Source of the DNA: Candidatus Mediterraneibacter quadrami
GTDB lineage: Bacteria > Bacillota > Clostridia > Lachnospirales > Lachnospiraceae
Assembly: GCA_019120575.1 (NCBI GenBank)
Contig: DWUU01000043.1
Coordinates: 1-52,610 of the forward strand
DNA length: 52,610 bases
Direction of reading: 5' to 3'
Shown here: positions 8,126 through 15,580 of the stretch, piece after piece
Position numbering within the stretch: position 1 is the stretch's first letter
Layout: each line of letters starts with the position of its first letter
The notes under the pieces: model-generated
What the model saw: the letters and a program-made list of their open reading frames with translations, nothing else
Told to the model about the DNA's origin: nothing
Database searches by the model: none
Made by a program: the position numbers and the translations under genes

Positions 8126-9618
8126 AGAAGAAAGAGTACAAATTCTGGTTCTGCACAGGCTCCCAGGATCTCTACGGGGATGAATGCCTTGCACATGTGG
8201 CGGAGCACTCCCGCATTATTGTGGAGAAGCTTAACGAGTCCGGCAGGCTGCCTTATGAGGTTGTGCTGAAGCCGACGCTGATCACCAATGAACTGATCCG
8301 GAAGACTTTCAACGAGGCAAATATGGATGAGACATGCGCCGGCGTGATCACCTGGATGCATACGTTCTCTCCGGCTAAATCCTGGATCCTCGGGCTGCAG
8401 GAGTACCGCAAGCCGCTGCTCCATCTGCACACCCAGTTCAACCGGGAGATCCCGTACGATACGATCGACATGGATTTCATGAATGAGAACCAGTCCGCCC
8501 ACGGAGGCCGTGAGTTCGGGCATATCTTTACCCGGATGAATATTGAACGTAAAGTTGTCGTCGGATACTGGGAGGATGAAGCGGTACAGAAGAAGATCGC
8601 ATCCTGGATGCGCACAGCTGTCGGCGTGATCGAGAGCAGCCATGTGCGGGTGATGCGGGTGGCTGACAACATGAGAAATGTGGCGGTTACGGACGGCGAC
8701 AAGGTGGAAGCGCAGATCCGGTTCGGCTGGGAAGTGGACGCCTATCCGGTCAACGAGATCGCAGAGGCTGTAGAGGCGGTATCTGAAAGCGACGTCAGGG
8801 CGCTGACGGATGAATATTATGATACATATGACATCCTTCTTGAGGGGAGGGATCCGGAGGAGTTCCGCCGCCATGTGGCCGTGCAGGCGCAGATTGAGCT
8901 GGGATTCGAACGGTTCCTGGATGAAAATAATTATCAGGCCATCGTTACCCATTTCGGGGATCTCGGAAGCCTGAAGCAGCTCCCGGGCCTTGCCATCCAG
9001 CGTCTCATGCAGAAGGGATACGGTTTCGGCGCAGAGGGCGACTGGAAGACAGCGGCTATGGTCCGCATCATGAAGATCATGACCGAAGGCATGAAAGATT
9101 CCAAAGGGACTTCGTTTATGGAAGATTACACCTACAATCTGGTGTCGGGAAAAGAGGGCATCCTGCAGGCGCATATGCTGGAGGTCTGCCCGACCATCGC
9201 GGACGGCCCGGTCAGCATCAAAGTTCAGCCGCTCTCCATGGGCGACCGGGAAGATCCGGCAAGACTTGTATTTACCTCAAAGACAGGACCGGCTGTCGCT
9301 ACATCCCTGATCGATCTGGGCGACCGGTTCCGTCTGATCATCAATGATGTGAACTGTAAAAAGACAGAGAAGCCGATGCCGAAGCTCCCGGTAGCGACTG
9401 CGTTCTGGACGCCGGAGCCGGACCTTCAGACCGGTGCGGAAGCCTGGATCCTCTGCGGCGGCGCGCATCATACCGCGTTTTCCTATGACCTGACCAGCGA
9501 ACAGATGGGCGACTGGGCGGCGGCCATGGGCATCGAGGCGGTTTACATTGATAAAGACACGACCATCCGCAGCCTGAAAAACGAACTCCGCTGGAATGAG
9601 ATCGCTTACCGGAAATAA
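8119..9618 (+). CDS. araA: L-arabinose isomerase
   Basis: 499 residues, the normal length for AraA. The enzyme converts L-arabinose to L-ribulose in the cytoplasm and needs Mn2+. It opens with [16 protein letters not shown], the family signature; further conserved segments include [65 protein letters not shown] and [10 protein letters not shown], which carry the metal-binding Glu and His residues. Start ATG at 8119 has AAGGAGGAAG upstream and overlaps the araD stop. It lies in the araR-araD-araA block; the kinase gene follows after an inserted ddh gene. Confidence 0.97.
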   Translation: MLKKKEYKFWFCTGSQDLYGDECLAHVAEHSRIIVEKLNESGRLPYEVVLKPTLITNELIRKTFNEANMDETCAGVITWMHTFSPAKSWILGLQEYRKPLLHLHTQFNREIPYDTIDMDFMNENQSAHGGREFGHIFTRMNIERKVVVGYWEDEAVQKKIASWMRTAVGVIESSHVRVMRVADNMRNVAVTDGDKVEAQIRFGWEVDAYPVNEIAEAVEAVSESDVRALTDEYYDTYDILLEGRDPEEFRRHVAVQAQIELGFERFLDENNYQAIVTHFGDLGSLKQLPGLAIQRLMQKGYGFGAEGDWKTAAMVRIMKIMTEGMKDSKGTSFMEDYTYNLVSGKEGILQAHMLEVCPTIADGPVSIKVQPLSMGDREDPARLVFTSKTGPAVATSLIDLGDRFRLIINDVNCKKTEKPMPKLPVATAFWTPEPDLQTGAEAWILCGGAHHTAFSYDLTSEQMGDWAAAMGIEAVYIDKDTTIRSLKNELRWNEIAYRK

Positions 9619-9651
9619 ATTTCCGGGAAATTTCCGGGAAAAAGATTCTCA

Positions 9652-9680
9652 TTGAAAACAAGGCTCCGGAAATGTATAAT
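9652..9680 (+). promoter_or_regulatory. Promoter of ddh
   Basis: TTGAAA (9652-9657), 17 bp, perfect TATAAT (9675-9680), 43 bases ahead of the ddh start. It gives ddh a constitutive-looking promoter of its own inside the arabinose cluster. Immediately upstream, TTTCCGGGAAA-like sequence is repeated twice (9619-9640) and can form short stems, but with no good U-tract. Confidence 0.75.
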
Positions 9681-9723
9681 AACAGAGTAGTATTATAGTA
9701 AAGTGTAAAGGAGTATGTAAGCA

Positions 9724-10710
9724 ATGAGTATTAGAATTGGTATTTTAGGCTATGGAAATCTCGGCAGAGGGATCGAGTGTGCGATAAAACAGAACCCGGA
9801 CATGGAACTGGCAGCGGTATTCACCCGCCGGGCTCCTGAGACAGTGAGCATCCTGACAGAGGGAACTCCGGTGTGCCACGTGGAGGACGCAGCGCAGTGG
9901 AAAGATAAGATCGATGTAATGATCCTCTGCGGCGGAAGCGCGACGGATCTTCCGGAGCAGACGCCGGAGTATGCGCGTATGTTCAATGTCATCGACAGCT
10001 TTGACACTCACGCAAGGATCCCGGAGCATTTTGCAAATGTTGACGCGGCGGCAAAAGAAAGCGGTAAAGTCGGCATCATTTCCGTGGGCTGGGACCCGGG
10101 TATGTTCTCCCTGAACCGCCTGTATGCTAATGCGATCCTTCCGGACGGAAAAGACTATACATTCTGGGGCAAGGGCGTCAGCCAGGGCCATTCAGACGCC
10201 ATCCGCAGAGTTGCCGGAGTGAAAGATGCGAAACAGTACACGATCCCGGTAGAGTCTTCTCTTGAGGCGGTGAGAAACGGAGAGAATCCGGACCTTACCA
10301 CAAGACAGAAACACACAAGAGAGTGCTTCGTTGTCCTGGAAGAAGGCGCGGACGCGGCGAAGGTTGAGGAAGAGATCAGGACCATGCCGAACTATTTCTC
10401 GGATTATGATACAACCGTACACTTCATCAGCGAAGAGGAACTGAAGAGAGACCACAGCGGCATCCCCCACGGCGGTTTCGTGATCCGCAGCGGCAGGACC
10501 GGCTGGGACGGCGGGAACAGCCATGTGATCGAGTACAGCCTGAAGCTGGATTCCAATCCGGAGTTCACTTCATCCGTTCTGCTCGCATATGCGCGCGCGG
10601 CGTACAGACTTGCAGCAGAGGGTCAGTGCGGATGCAAGACCGTATTTGATATCGCGCCGGCTTACTTAAGTGCAAAGAGCGGCGAAGAACTGAGAAAGAC
10701 AATGCTGTAA
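9724..10710 (+). CDS. ddh: meso-Diaminopimelate D-dehydrogenase
   Basis: 328 residues, the typical size of the family. It catalyses NADPH-dependent one-step reductive amination of L-tetrahydrodipicolinate to meso-diaminopimelate, supplying lysine and peptidoglycan. The N-terminus is a Rossmann fold (IGILGYGNLGRGIE, about 5-18) with an ARR-like NADP preference (FTRRAPE). Conserved substrate segments include SVGWDPGMFSLNRLYANA, WGKGVSQGHSDAIRRVAGV and HGGFVIRSGRTG. Start ATG at 9724 has AAAGGAG 9-15 bases upstream. It has its own promoter and a hairpin behind it, so it is an independent unit between araA and the kinase. Confidence 0.95.
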   Translation: MSIRIGILGYGNLGRGIECAIKQNPDMELAAVFTRRAPETVSILTEGTPVCHVEDAAQWKDKIDVMILCGGSATDLPEQTPEYARMFNVIDSFDTHARIPEHFANVDAAAKESGKVGIISVGWDPGMFSLNRLYANAILPDGKDYTFWGKGVSQGHSDAIRRVAGVKDAKQYTIPVESSLEAVRNGENPDLTTRQKHTRECFVVLEEGADAAKVEEEIRTMPNYFSDYDTTVHFISEEELKRDHSGIPHGGFVIRSGRTGWDGGNSHVIEYSLKLDSNPEFTSSVLLAYARAAYRLAAEGQCGCKTVFDIAPAYLSAKSGEELRKTML

Positions 10711-10730
10711 AAACGGCATAAAAAGAAATC

Positions 10731-10757
10731 ATCAGCAGGCAGACCTTGCCTGCTGAT
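10731..10757. terminator. Strong hairpin between ddh and the ribulokinase gene
   Basis: ATCAGCAGGCA (10731-10741) and TGCCTGCTGAT (10747-10757) form a perfect 11-bp stem with a 5-nt loop. The plus-strand tail (AATTATAAT) is only partly U-rich; on the minus strand it is followed by GATTTCTTTTTATG. It probably attenuates or ends ddh transcription or stabilises its 3' end. Confidence 0.55.
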
Positions 10758-10798
10758 AATTATAATCAGAAGAAATTAACAGCAAGGAGGAATGTGTG

Positions 10799-12403
10799 AT
10801 GCGAAGCAAGGAAGAAATCAGGAGAATGATCGATGCCGGACAGGCGGTCCTGGGGATCGAGCTGGGTTCGACCCGGATCAAGGCTGTGCTGATCGATACG
10901 GACAAGTCCCCTGTGGCGTCCGGGAGCTACGACTGGGAAAATCAGTACGTAAACCATATCTGGACGTATGATATCAATGAAGTCTGGAAAGGGCTGCAGG
11001 GCTGCTACGGCAATCTTGTGAAAAACGTCCGGGAAGAATACGGAGTGACCATCAAAGATCTGGCGGCCATCGGCATCAGCGCCATGATGCACGGTTATCT
11101 TGCATTTGACGAAAAGGACGAACTGCTCGTGCCGTTCCGCACCTGGAGGAATACGATCACCGGAGAAGCGTCAGAGAAGCTTTCAGAACTTTTCTCTTAT
11201 CATATCCCTCAGCGCTGGAGCATCGCGCACCTGTATCAGGCGATCTTAAACGGGGAGGAACATGTGGATAAAGTTCGTTTCTTCACCACCCTTTCCGGAT
11301 ATATCCACTGGATGCTGACGGGCCGGAAAGTGCTCGGAAGCGGCGATGCGGCGGGCATGTTCCCGATGGATATCGCATCAAAAGATTATGACGGCAGGAT
11401 GCTGGACCAGTTTGACGCGCTCGTTGCGGATAAAGGCTTCCCGTGGAAGATCCGAGACCTGCTCCCGAAAGTGCTGGTTGCCGGGGAAGACGCAGGGCGC
11501 CTCACGAAGACGGGGGCAGGGCTTCTTGATCCGGAAGGCAATCTGAATGCGGGGATCCCCATGTGCCCGCCCGAAGGCGACGCCGGGACCGGCATGACCG
11601 CCACCAACAGCGTAGCCGTAAGGACCGGAAATGTATCGGCCGGCACCAGTGTATTTGCCATGGCTGTACTTGAGAAAGATCTGACAAAGCCCTATGAGGA
11701 GATCGACCTCGTGACCACGCCGGCCGGCGATCTGGTCGCCATGGTACACTGCAATAACTGCACCTCCGACCTGAACGCCTGGGTGGGACTGTTCAGAGAA
11801 TTTGCAGAAAGCTTCGGCATGGATGTAGACATGAACAGACTGTTCGGCACACTGTACAATAAAGCCCTCGAAGGGGATCCGGACTGCGGCGGCCTGCTTG
11901 CCTACAACTATTTCTCCGGCGAGCATATTACCGGATTCGATGAGGGACGTCCCCTTTTCGTCCGTTCACCGGAGAGCAGATTTAATCTGGCAAACTTCAT
12001 GCGGGTACACCTGTATACGTCCCTTGGAGCCCTGAAGACAGGGATGGATATCCTGCTCAAGAAAGAGCATGTGAAGCTGGACCGGATGATGGGACACGGC
12101 GGACTCTTCAAGACGAAAGGCGTCGGCCAGCGGATCCTTGCCGGAGCCATCAACACACCGGTTTACGTTATGGAGACGGCCGGGGAAGGCGGCGCATGGG
12201 GCATTGCCCTGCTGGCGGATTATCTGGTGCGAAGAGAAGACGGCGAGAGCCTGACAGACTATCTGAACAACAAAGTGTTCCATGAAGCGGAAGGAACCGG
12301 CATGGATCCGGTCGCGGAAGACGTGGAAGGATATGAAAAATTCATGGAGCGCTACAAGAAAGGACTGGCAGTCGAAAGAGCTGCAGTGGACTGCGGGATC
12401 TGA
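10799..12403 (+). CDS. FGGY-family carbohydrate kinase, probable L-ribulokinase (divergent clostridial type)
   Basis: 534 residues with two FGGY domains. ATP/sugar-kinase motifs are [18 protein letters not shown] (phosphate 1, about 15-32), [26 protein letters not shown] (about 278-291) and the C-terminal [23 protein letters not shown] (adenosine motif). The likely reaction is ATP-dependent phosphorylation of L-ribulose to L-ribulose 5-phosphate, the missing step between the araA and araD products in this cluster. It differs from classical AraB in its N-terminal extension and central region, so the substrate rests on context. ATG at 10799 is preferred over GTG at 10796 because AAGGAGG at 10784-10790 is then 8 bases away. 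A strong terminator follows. Confidence 0.8.
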   Translation: MRSKEEIRRMIDAGQAVLGIELGSTRIKAVLIDTDKSPVASGSYDWENQYVNHIWTYDINEVWKGLQGCYGNLVKNVREEYGVTIKDLAAIGISAMMHGYLAFDEKDELLVPFRTWRNTITGEASEKLSELFSYHIPQRWSIAHLYQAILNGEEHVDKVRFFTTLSGYIHWMLTGRKVLGSGDAAGMFPMDIASKDYDGRMLDQFDALVADKGFPWKIRDLLPKVLVAGEDAGRLTKTGAGLLDPEGNLNAGIPMCPPEGDAGTGMTATNSVAVRTGNVSAGTSVFAMAVLEKDLTKPYEEIDLVTTPAGDLVAMVHCNNCTSDLNAWVGLFREFAESFGMDVDMNRLFGTLYNKALEGDPDCGGLLAYNYFSGEHITGFDEGRPLFVRSPESRFNLANFMRVHLYTSLGALKTGMDILLKKEHVKLDRMMGHGGLFKTKGVGQRILAGAINTPVYVMETAGEGGAWGIALLADYLVRREDGESLTDYLNNKVFHEAEGTGMDPVAEDVEGYEKFMERYKKGLAVERAAVDCGI

Positions 12404-12433
12404 ATCTTAAGAAAATCTTTTGAATCTTCTATC

Positions 12434-12488
12434 AGCCCCCTTTAGATTTACGGCTTATGCTGTAAACATGAAAGGGGGCTGTATTTTT
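12434..12488 (+). terminator. Terminator of the arabinose cluster, overlapping the dedA ribosome binding site
   Basis: AGCCCCCTTT (12434-12443) pairs with AAAGGGGGCT (12471-12480). An inner TTTACGGC/GCTGTAAA extends the stem, and TTTTTT follows at 12484-12489. The 3' arm AAAGGGGG is also the only Shine-Dalgarno-like stretch ahead of the ATG at 12490. Confidence 0.85.
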
Positions 12489-12489
12489 T

Positions 12490-12999
12490 ATGGACATTCA
12501 TGAACTTACCCAATACTTTTTACGATACGGCGCTTTTTTTATCTATCTGATCGTTCTTCTGGAGTATATGAACCTGCCCGGATTCCCGGCGGGAGTAATC
12601 ATGCCGCTCTCCGGCATCTGGGCGGCGCAGGGGGAGATCAGTTTCCCTTTGGTCATGATCCTGACGGTGGCGGCCGGATTGACCGGTAGCTGGCTCCTCT
12701 ATCTGCTGGGGCGGTTCGGGGGAAATAAGCTGCTCGCATTTTATTTTCGGAAATTTCCGAAGCACCGGCCGGTGATCGAGGAGAAGATGGACTACCTGAG
12801 ACAAAAAGGATGCGCCGGCGTGTTTGTCAGCAAGCTGCTGCCGATGGTGCGCACCCTGATCTCCATCCCCGCAGGCATGGTGAAGATGGATTTTGTGCGG
12901 TATACCGTCAGTTCCGCGTGCGGGATATTCCTTTGGAATCTGGCTTTTGTCGGAGCCGGATATTTCTTCGGAGACGCGGCGATCCAGCTTTTTACATAA
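12490..12999 (+). CDS. DedA-family membrane protein
   Basis: 169 residues, with about four to five hydrophobic segments (for example AFFIYLIVLLEYMNLPGFPAG at 14-34, FPLVMILTVAAGLTGSWLLYLLGRFGG near 52-78, and the C-terminal VSSACGIFLWNLAFVGAGYFFG). The GRFGG segment followed by a basic loop and the later VRTLISIPAGMVKMDFVRYTVSSACG match the DedA/SNARE-associated domain, including the conserved arginine. DedA proteins are membrane transporters or scramblases; some flip undecaprenyl phosphate or phosphatidylethanolamine. At 169 residues it is somewhat short. It heads an operon with a glycosyltransferase and an acyltransferase-like gene, pointing to a lipid carrier or glycolipid role, which is inference. 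Confidence 0.88.
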   Translation: MDIHELTQYFLRYGAFFIYLIVLLEYMNLPGFPAGVIMPLSGIWAAQGEISFPLVMILTVAAGLTGSWLLYLLGRFGGNKLLAFYFRKFPKHRPVIEEKMDYLRQKGCAGVFVSKLLPMVRTLISIPAGMVKMDFVRYTVSSACGIFLWNLAFVGAGYFFGDAAIQLFT

Positions 13000-13015
13000 C
13001 GAGGAGGGACAGAAC

Positions 13016-14305
13016 ATGAAGATTGCAATGCTTACAAATAATTACAGGCCGTTTGTCGGCGGCGTGCCGGTGTCGGTTGAACGGCAGGCGCAGGAACTGA
13101 CCAGGCTGGGGCATCAGGTGACGGTGATCGCACCGATGTATGGGGATGATGAAGAGGAGAGGAGCCGGGTGCTGGAACAGGATGAACGGTCTCCGGAGCG
13201 GGTGGTCCGTTACCGTACACAGAAAATGAAAATGCCAAACGGTATGGTCTATCCGTCATTCCGGCCGGAGGAGGTGTTCGCGATATTTGAGCGGGGGACG
13301 TTCGACTGCATCCATGTGCATCATCCGGTGTTTGCCGGAATATGGGCGCTCAGCCTGGGGAAGAAATACGGCATCCCGGTCATATATACATACCATACCC
13401 GCTATGAGGACTACCTTCATTATATCCCCTTCTTCCGGGAGAAAAAGGAACGGCGGTATATCAGGAACAGATTTACAGACTGGGTAAAAGGATCCGTGAT
13501 CCCGTCTTATATGAAATGGTTCTGCAGCCAGTGTGATCTGGTGGTCGCGCCGTCCGCCGGAATGCTGCAGGTGATCAGGCGGCAGGGCGTGTCCGTACCC
13601 GCTACGGTTATGCCGACCGGACTGGACGCTTCTTTTTACCGGAGTGATGCAGGGCGGGCAGAGAAGATCCGGGAACAGTACGCAAAAGGCAGGAAACACC
13701 TTCTGGTCACGGTATCCAGACTGGAACGGGAGAAGAATTACGGCTTCCTTCTCCGCGGGATCGCAGAGATCGAGAAGCGGCTGGGCGATGACTTCCATGT
13801 GCTGATCCTCGGGGACGGCAGCCAGATGGGAGAGCTGAAAGTGCGCGCATCGATCCTCGGGATACGCGATAAAGTGACTTTTATGGGAAATGTACCTAAT
13901 GCTCAGGTGAAAGATTATCTGAATGCGGCGGATCTTTTTCTCTTTGCCTCCCGGTCCGAGACGCAGGGGATCGTTCTGGCGGAGGCGCTTGCCGCCGGAT
14001 GCCCTGTCGTGGCGGTGCATGCGACAGGCGCGGACGACGTGGTAAGGAACGGCGTAAATGGATTTCTTACAGCAGAGGATGAGGCCGTTTGGGCAGAGAA
14101 AGCGGTGGAGGCGCTGCGTCCGGAGAATCTCGGGCGGATGCGGGAGGCGGCCAGGTCTGACGCGGATAATTACCGGGCATCCAGGCTTGCCATCTATGCG
14201 GAGATGCTCTACAATCAGTGTGTACTGCGGAAAGGGGAGAATAGATATGAACGTTCGGAAGACCGGGGCGGGCATGTTGCAGCGGCTGTTCGCAAAGTAT
14301 CTTGA
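13016..14305 (+). CDS. Glycosyltransferase family 4 (glycolipid synthase-like)
   Basis: 429 residues with a GT-B fold. The N-terminal domain has MKIAMLTNNYRPFVGGVPVSVERQAQEL (GGV acceptor/donor loop) and FDCIHVHHPVFAGIWAL; the C-terminal donor-binding domain has VSRLEREKNYGFLLRG, LILGDGSQMGELK and the E-x7-E motif SETQGIVLAEALAAGCPVV. It most resembles diacylglycerol glucosyltransferases and other GT4 enzymes that add sugars to membrane lipids. A frame extending upstream to 12893 lies inside dedA and lacks a ribosome binding site; ATG at 13016 has GAGGAGGG upstream and gives the normal N-terminus. It starts 16 bases after dedA and its end overlaps the next gene by 59 bases. Confidence 0.9.
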   Translation: MKIAMLTNNYRPFVGGVPVSVERQAQELTRLGHQVTVIAPMYGDDEEERSRVLEQDERSPERVVRYRTQKMKMPNGMVYPSFRPEEVFAIFERGTFDCIHVHHPVFAGIWALSLGKKYGIPVIYTYHTRYEDYLHYIPFFREKKERRYIRNRFTDWVKGSVIPSYMKWFCSQCDLVVAPSAGMLQVIRRQGVSVPATVMPTGLDASFYRSDAGRAEKIREQYAKGRKHLLVTVSRLEREKNYGFLLRGIAEIEKRLGDDFHVLILGDGSQMGELKVRASILGIRDKVTFMGNVPNAQVKDYLNAADLFLFASRSETQGIVLAEALAAGCPVVAVHATGADDVVRNGVNGFLTAEDEAVWAEKAVEALRPENLGRMREAARSDADNYRASRLAIYAEMLYNQCVLRKGENRYERSEDRGGHVAAAVRKVS

Positions 14306-14834
14306 CCTTCTCAGGCGGACGGTGGCCGTCCGGTGGGATGACGGCAACCGGTACGGAGACAGCCAGATCTACGGATTCTGGCATGAAGACAGTTTCTTTA
14401 TGAATCTGGTGCTTGAGCGGCTGGCGGACAGAACGACGCCGGTGGATGTGATCGTGACCGCAGATGCGAGGGGGAATTATATTGAATATATGGTGCGGCA
14501 GTGCGGAGGGAACGCACTGAGAGTACCGGACGGATACGGGGCGTTCACAGCGATTAAGAAGATCGTGAAGGACAGTTACGAGAAAACCCATTCTATTGCG
14601 GTGGCGCTGGACGGCCCGCTGGGACCGAGGCATGAACCGAAGAAGCTGGCGTTTTATCTGTCGGAACATGCGGAAGAAGATTTTGTGGGCATCACGGTTT
14701 CTTACTCCTCGTGCATCCGGCTCTGGCGCCGCTGGGACCGATACGTGATCCCGCTGCCGTGGAGCACGGTAGACGTGTCGGTGAGAAATTACGGAGTGGT
14801 CAGAAAGGACTGCATTCCGGAACTGCCCGCCTGA
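14247..14834 (+). CDS. DUF374 family lysophospholipid acyltransferase-like protein
   Basis: 195 residues. It contains the DUF374 pattern: an FWHEDSFF motif (about 40-47) in place of the acyltransferase HxxxxD/E, DARGNYIEYMVRQCG (the SRDGE-like block), the ALRVPDGYGAFTAIKKI segment (RGSSxRGGxxAL-like) and ALDGPLGPRHEPKKLAFYLSE. DUF374 proteins are related to LpxL/PlsC acyltransferases, so an acyl transfer to a lipid or glycolipid is likely. The ATG at 14247 follows AAAGGGGAG and lies in the last 59 bases of the glycosyltransferase gene, so synthesis is coupled; this pairing supports acylation of the product of the glycosyltransferase, which is inference. The family usually has 200-220 residues. 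Confidence 0.75.
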   Translation: MNVRKTGAGMLQRLFAKYLDLLRRTVAVRWDDGNRYGDSQIYGFWHEDSFFMNLVLERLADRTTPVDVIVTADARGNYIEYMVRQCGGNALRVPDGYGAFTAIKKIVKDSYEKTHSIAVALDGPLGPRHEPKKLAFYLSEHAEEDFVGITVSYSSCIRLWRRWDRYVIPLPWSTVDVSVRNYGVVRKDCIPELPA

Positions 14835-14881
14835 CTTATTGTACGCGGGAATAAATGAGAACAAGGGAGAAGACAGACATC

Positions 14882-15580
14882 ATGGAGATAAACAACATAC
14901 TGATCGTAGAGGATGATAAAGAAATCCGCGAAGGCGTGCAGATCTATCTGCAGAGCCAGGGATATAAGGTGTTCCAGGCGGCGGACGGCATTGAAGGACT
15001 GGAGGTCATTGAGAAAGAAGACATCCATCTGGCCATCGTGGACATAATGATGCCCCGTATGGACGGCATCCGCATGACCATGAAGTTGAGGGAAAAACAC
15101 GATTTCCCGGTGATCATGCTCTCGGCCAAATCCGAGGAAGTGGATAAGATCACAGGCTTAAATATCGGGGCGGACGATTATGTGACGAAGCCCTTTACAC
15201 CGATGGAACTGATGGCGCGGGTCAATTCCCAGCTGCGGCGCTACCGCAAATTCCTGGAGAAGCTGGCGCCCCAGGAGAACGTCCATGTGATCGGCGGCCT
15301 GGAGATCAACGAGGATACGGTGGAGGTGACCATGGACGGGAAGCCGGTAAAACTGACGCCGATCGAGTACAAGATCCTGCTGCTCCTGGCAAAGAATCCG
15401 GGCCGGGTTTTCTCATCCGAGGAGATCTACGAGCGGGTATGGCAGGAAAAAGCCATTAATACCGATACGATCATGGTCCATGTGAGAAATATCAGAGAGA
15501 AGATCGAGATCAATCCGAAGAATCCGAAATATTTAAAGGTGGTGTGGGGAGTTGGATACAAAATCGAAAAACAGCCATAA
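14882..15580 (+). CDS. OmpR/PhoB-family response regulator
   Basis: 232 residues. The receiver domain (1-120) has the acidic pair in ILIVEDDKE, the phospho-acceptor D54 in VDIMMPRMDG, the switch Ser in MLSAKSEE and Lys in DYVTKPF. The C-terminal winged helix (about 135-230) ends VHVRNIREKIEINPKNPKYLKVVWGVGYKIE, the OmpR class signature. The ATG at 14882 is chosen because it starts directly at the receiver fold; an in-frame ATG at 14855 would add nine residues. It follows the acyltransferase gene by 47 bases without a terminator and overlaps the kinase gene by 29 bases. The sequence is close to VanR-like regulators. Confidence 0.93.
   Translation: MEINNILIVEDDKEIREGVQIYLQSQGYKVFQAADGIEGLEVIEKEDIHLAIVDIMMPRMDGIRMTMKLREKHDFPVIMLSAKSEEVDKITGLNIGADDYVTKPFTPMELMARVNSQLRRYRKFLEKLAPQENVHVIGGLEINEDTVEVTMDGKPVKLTPIEYKILLLLAKNPGRVFSSEEIYERVWQEKAINTDTIMVHVRNIREKIEINPKNPKYLKVVWGVGYKIEKQP

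Noticed and set aside
9609-9640. Terminator after araA
   Set aside because: CCGGAAAT/ATTTCCGG has a 2-base loop and no T-run; the overlapping alternatives are equally weak.
13016-14834. Start of the acyltransferase-like gene at 14058
   Set aside because: The upstream part lies deep inside the glycosyltransferase gene and reads as Arg-rich non-protein sequence; ATG 14247 has a ribosome binding site.
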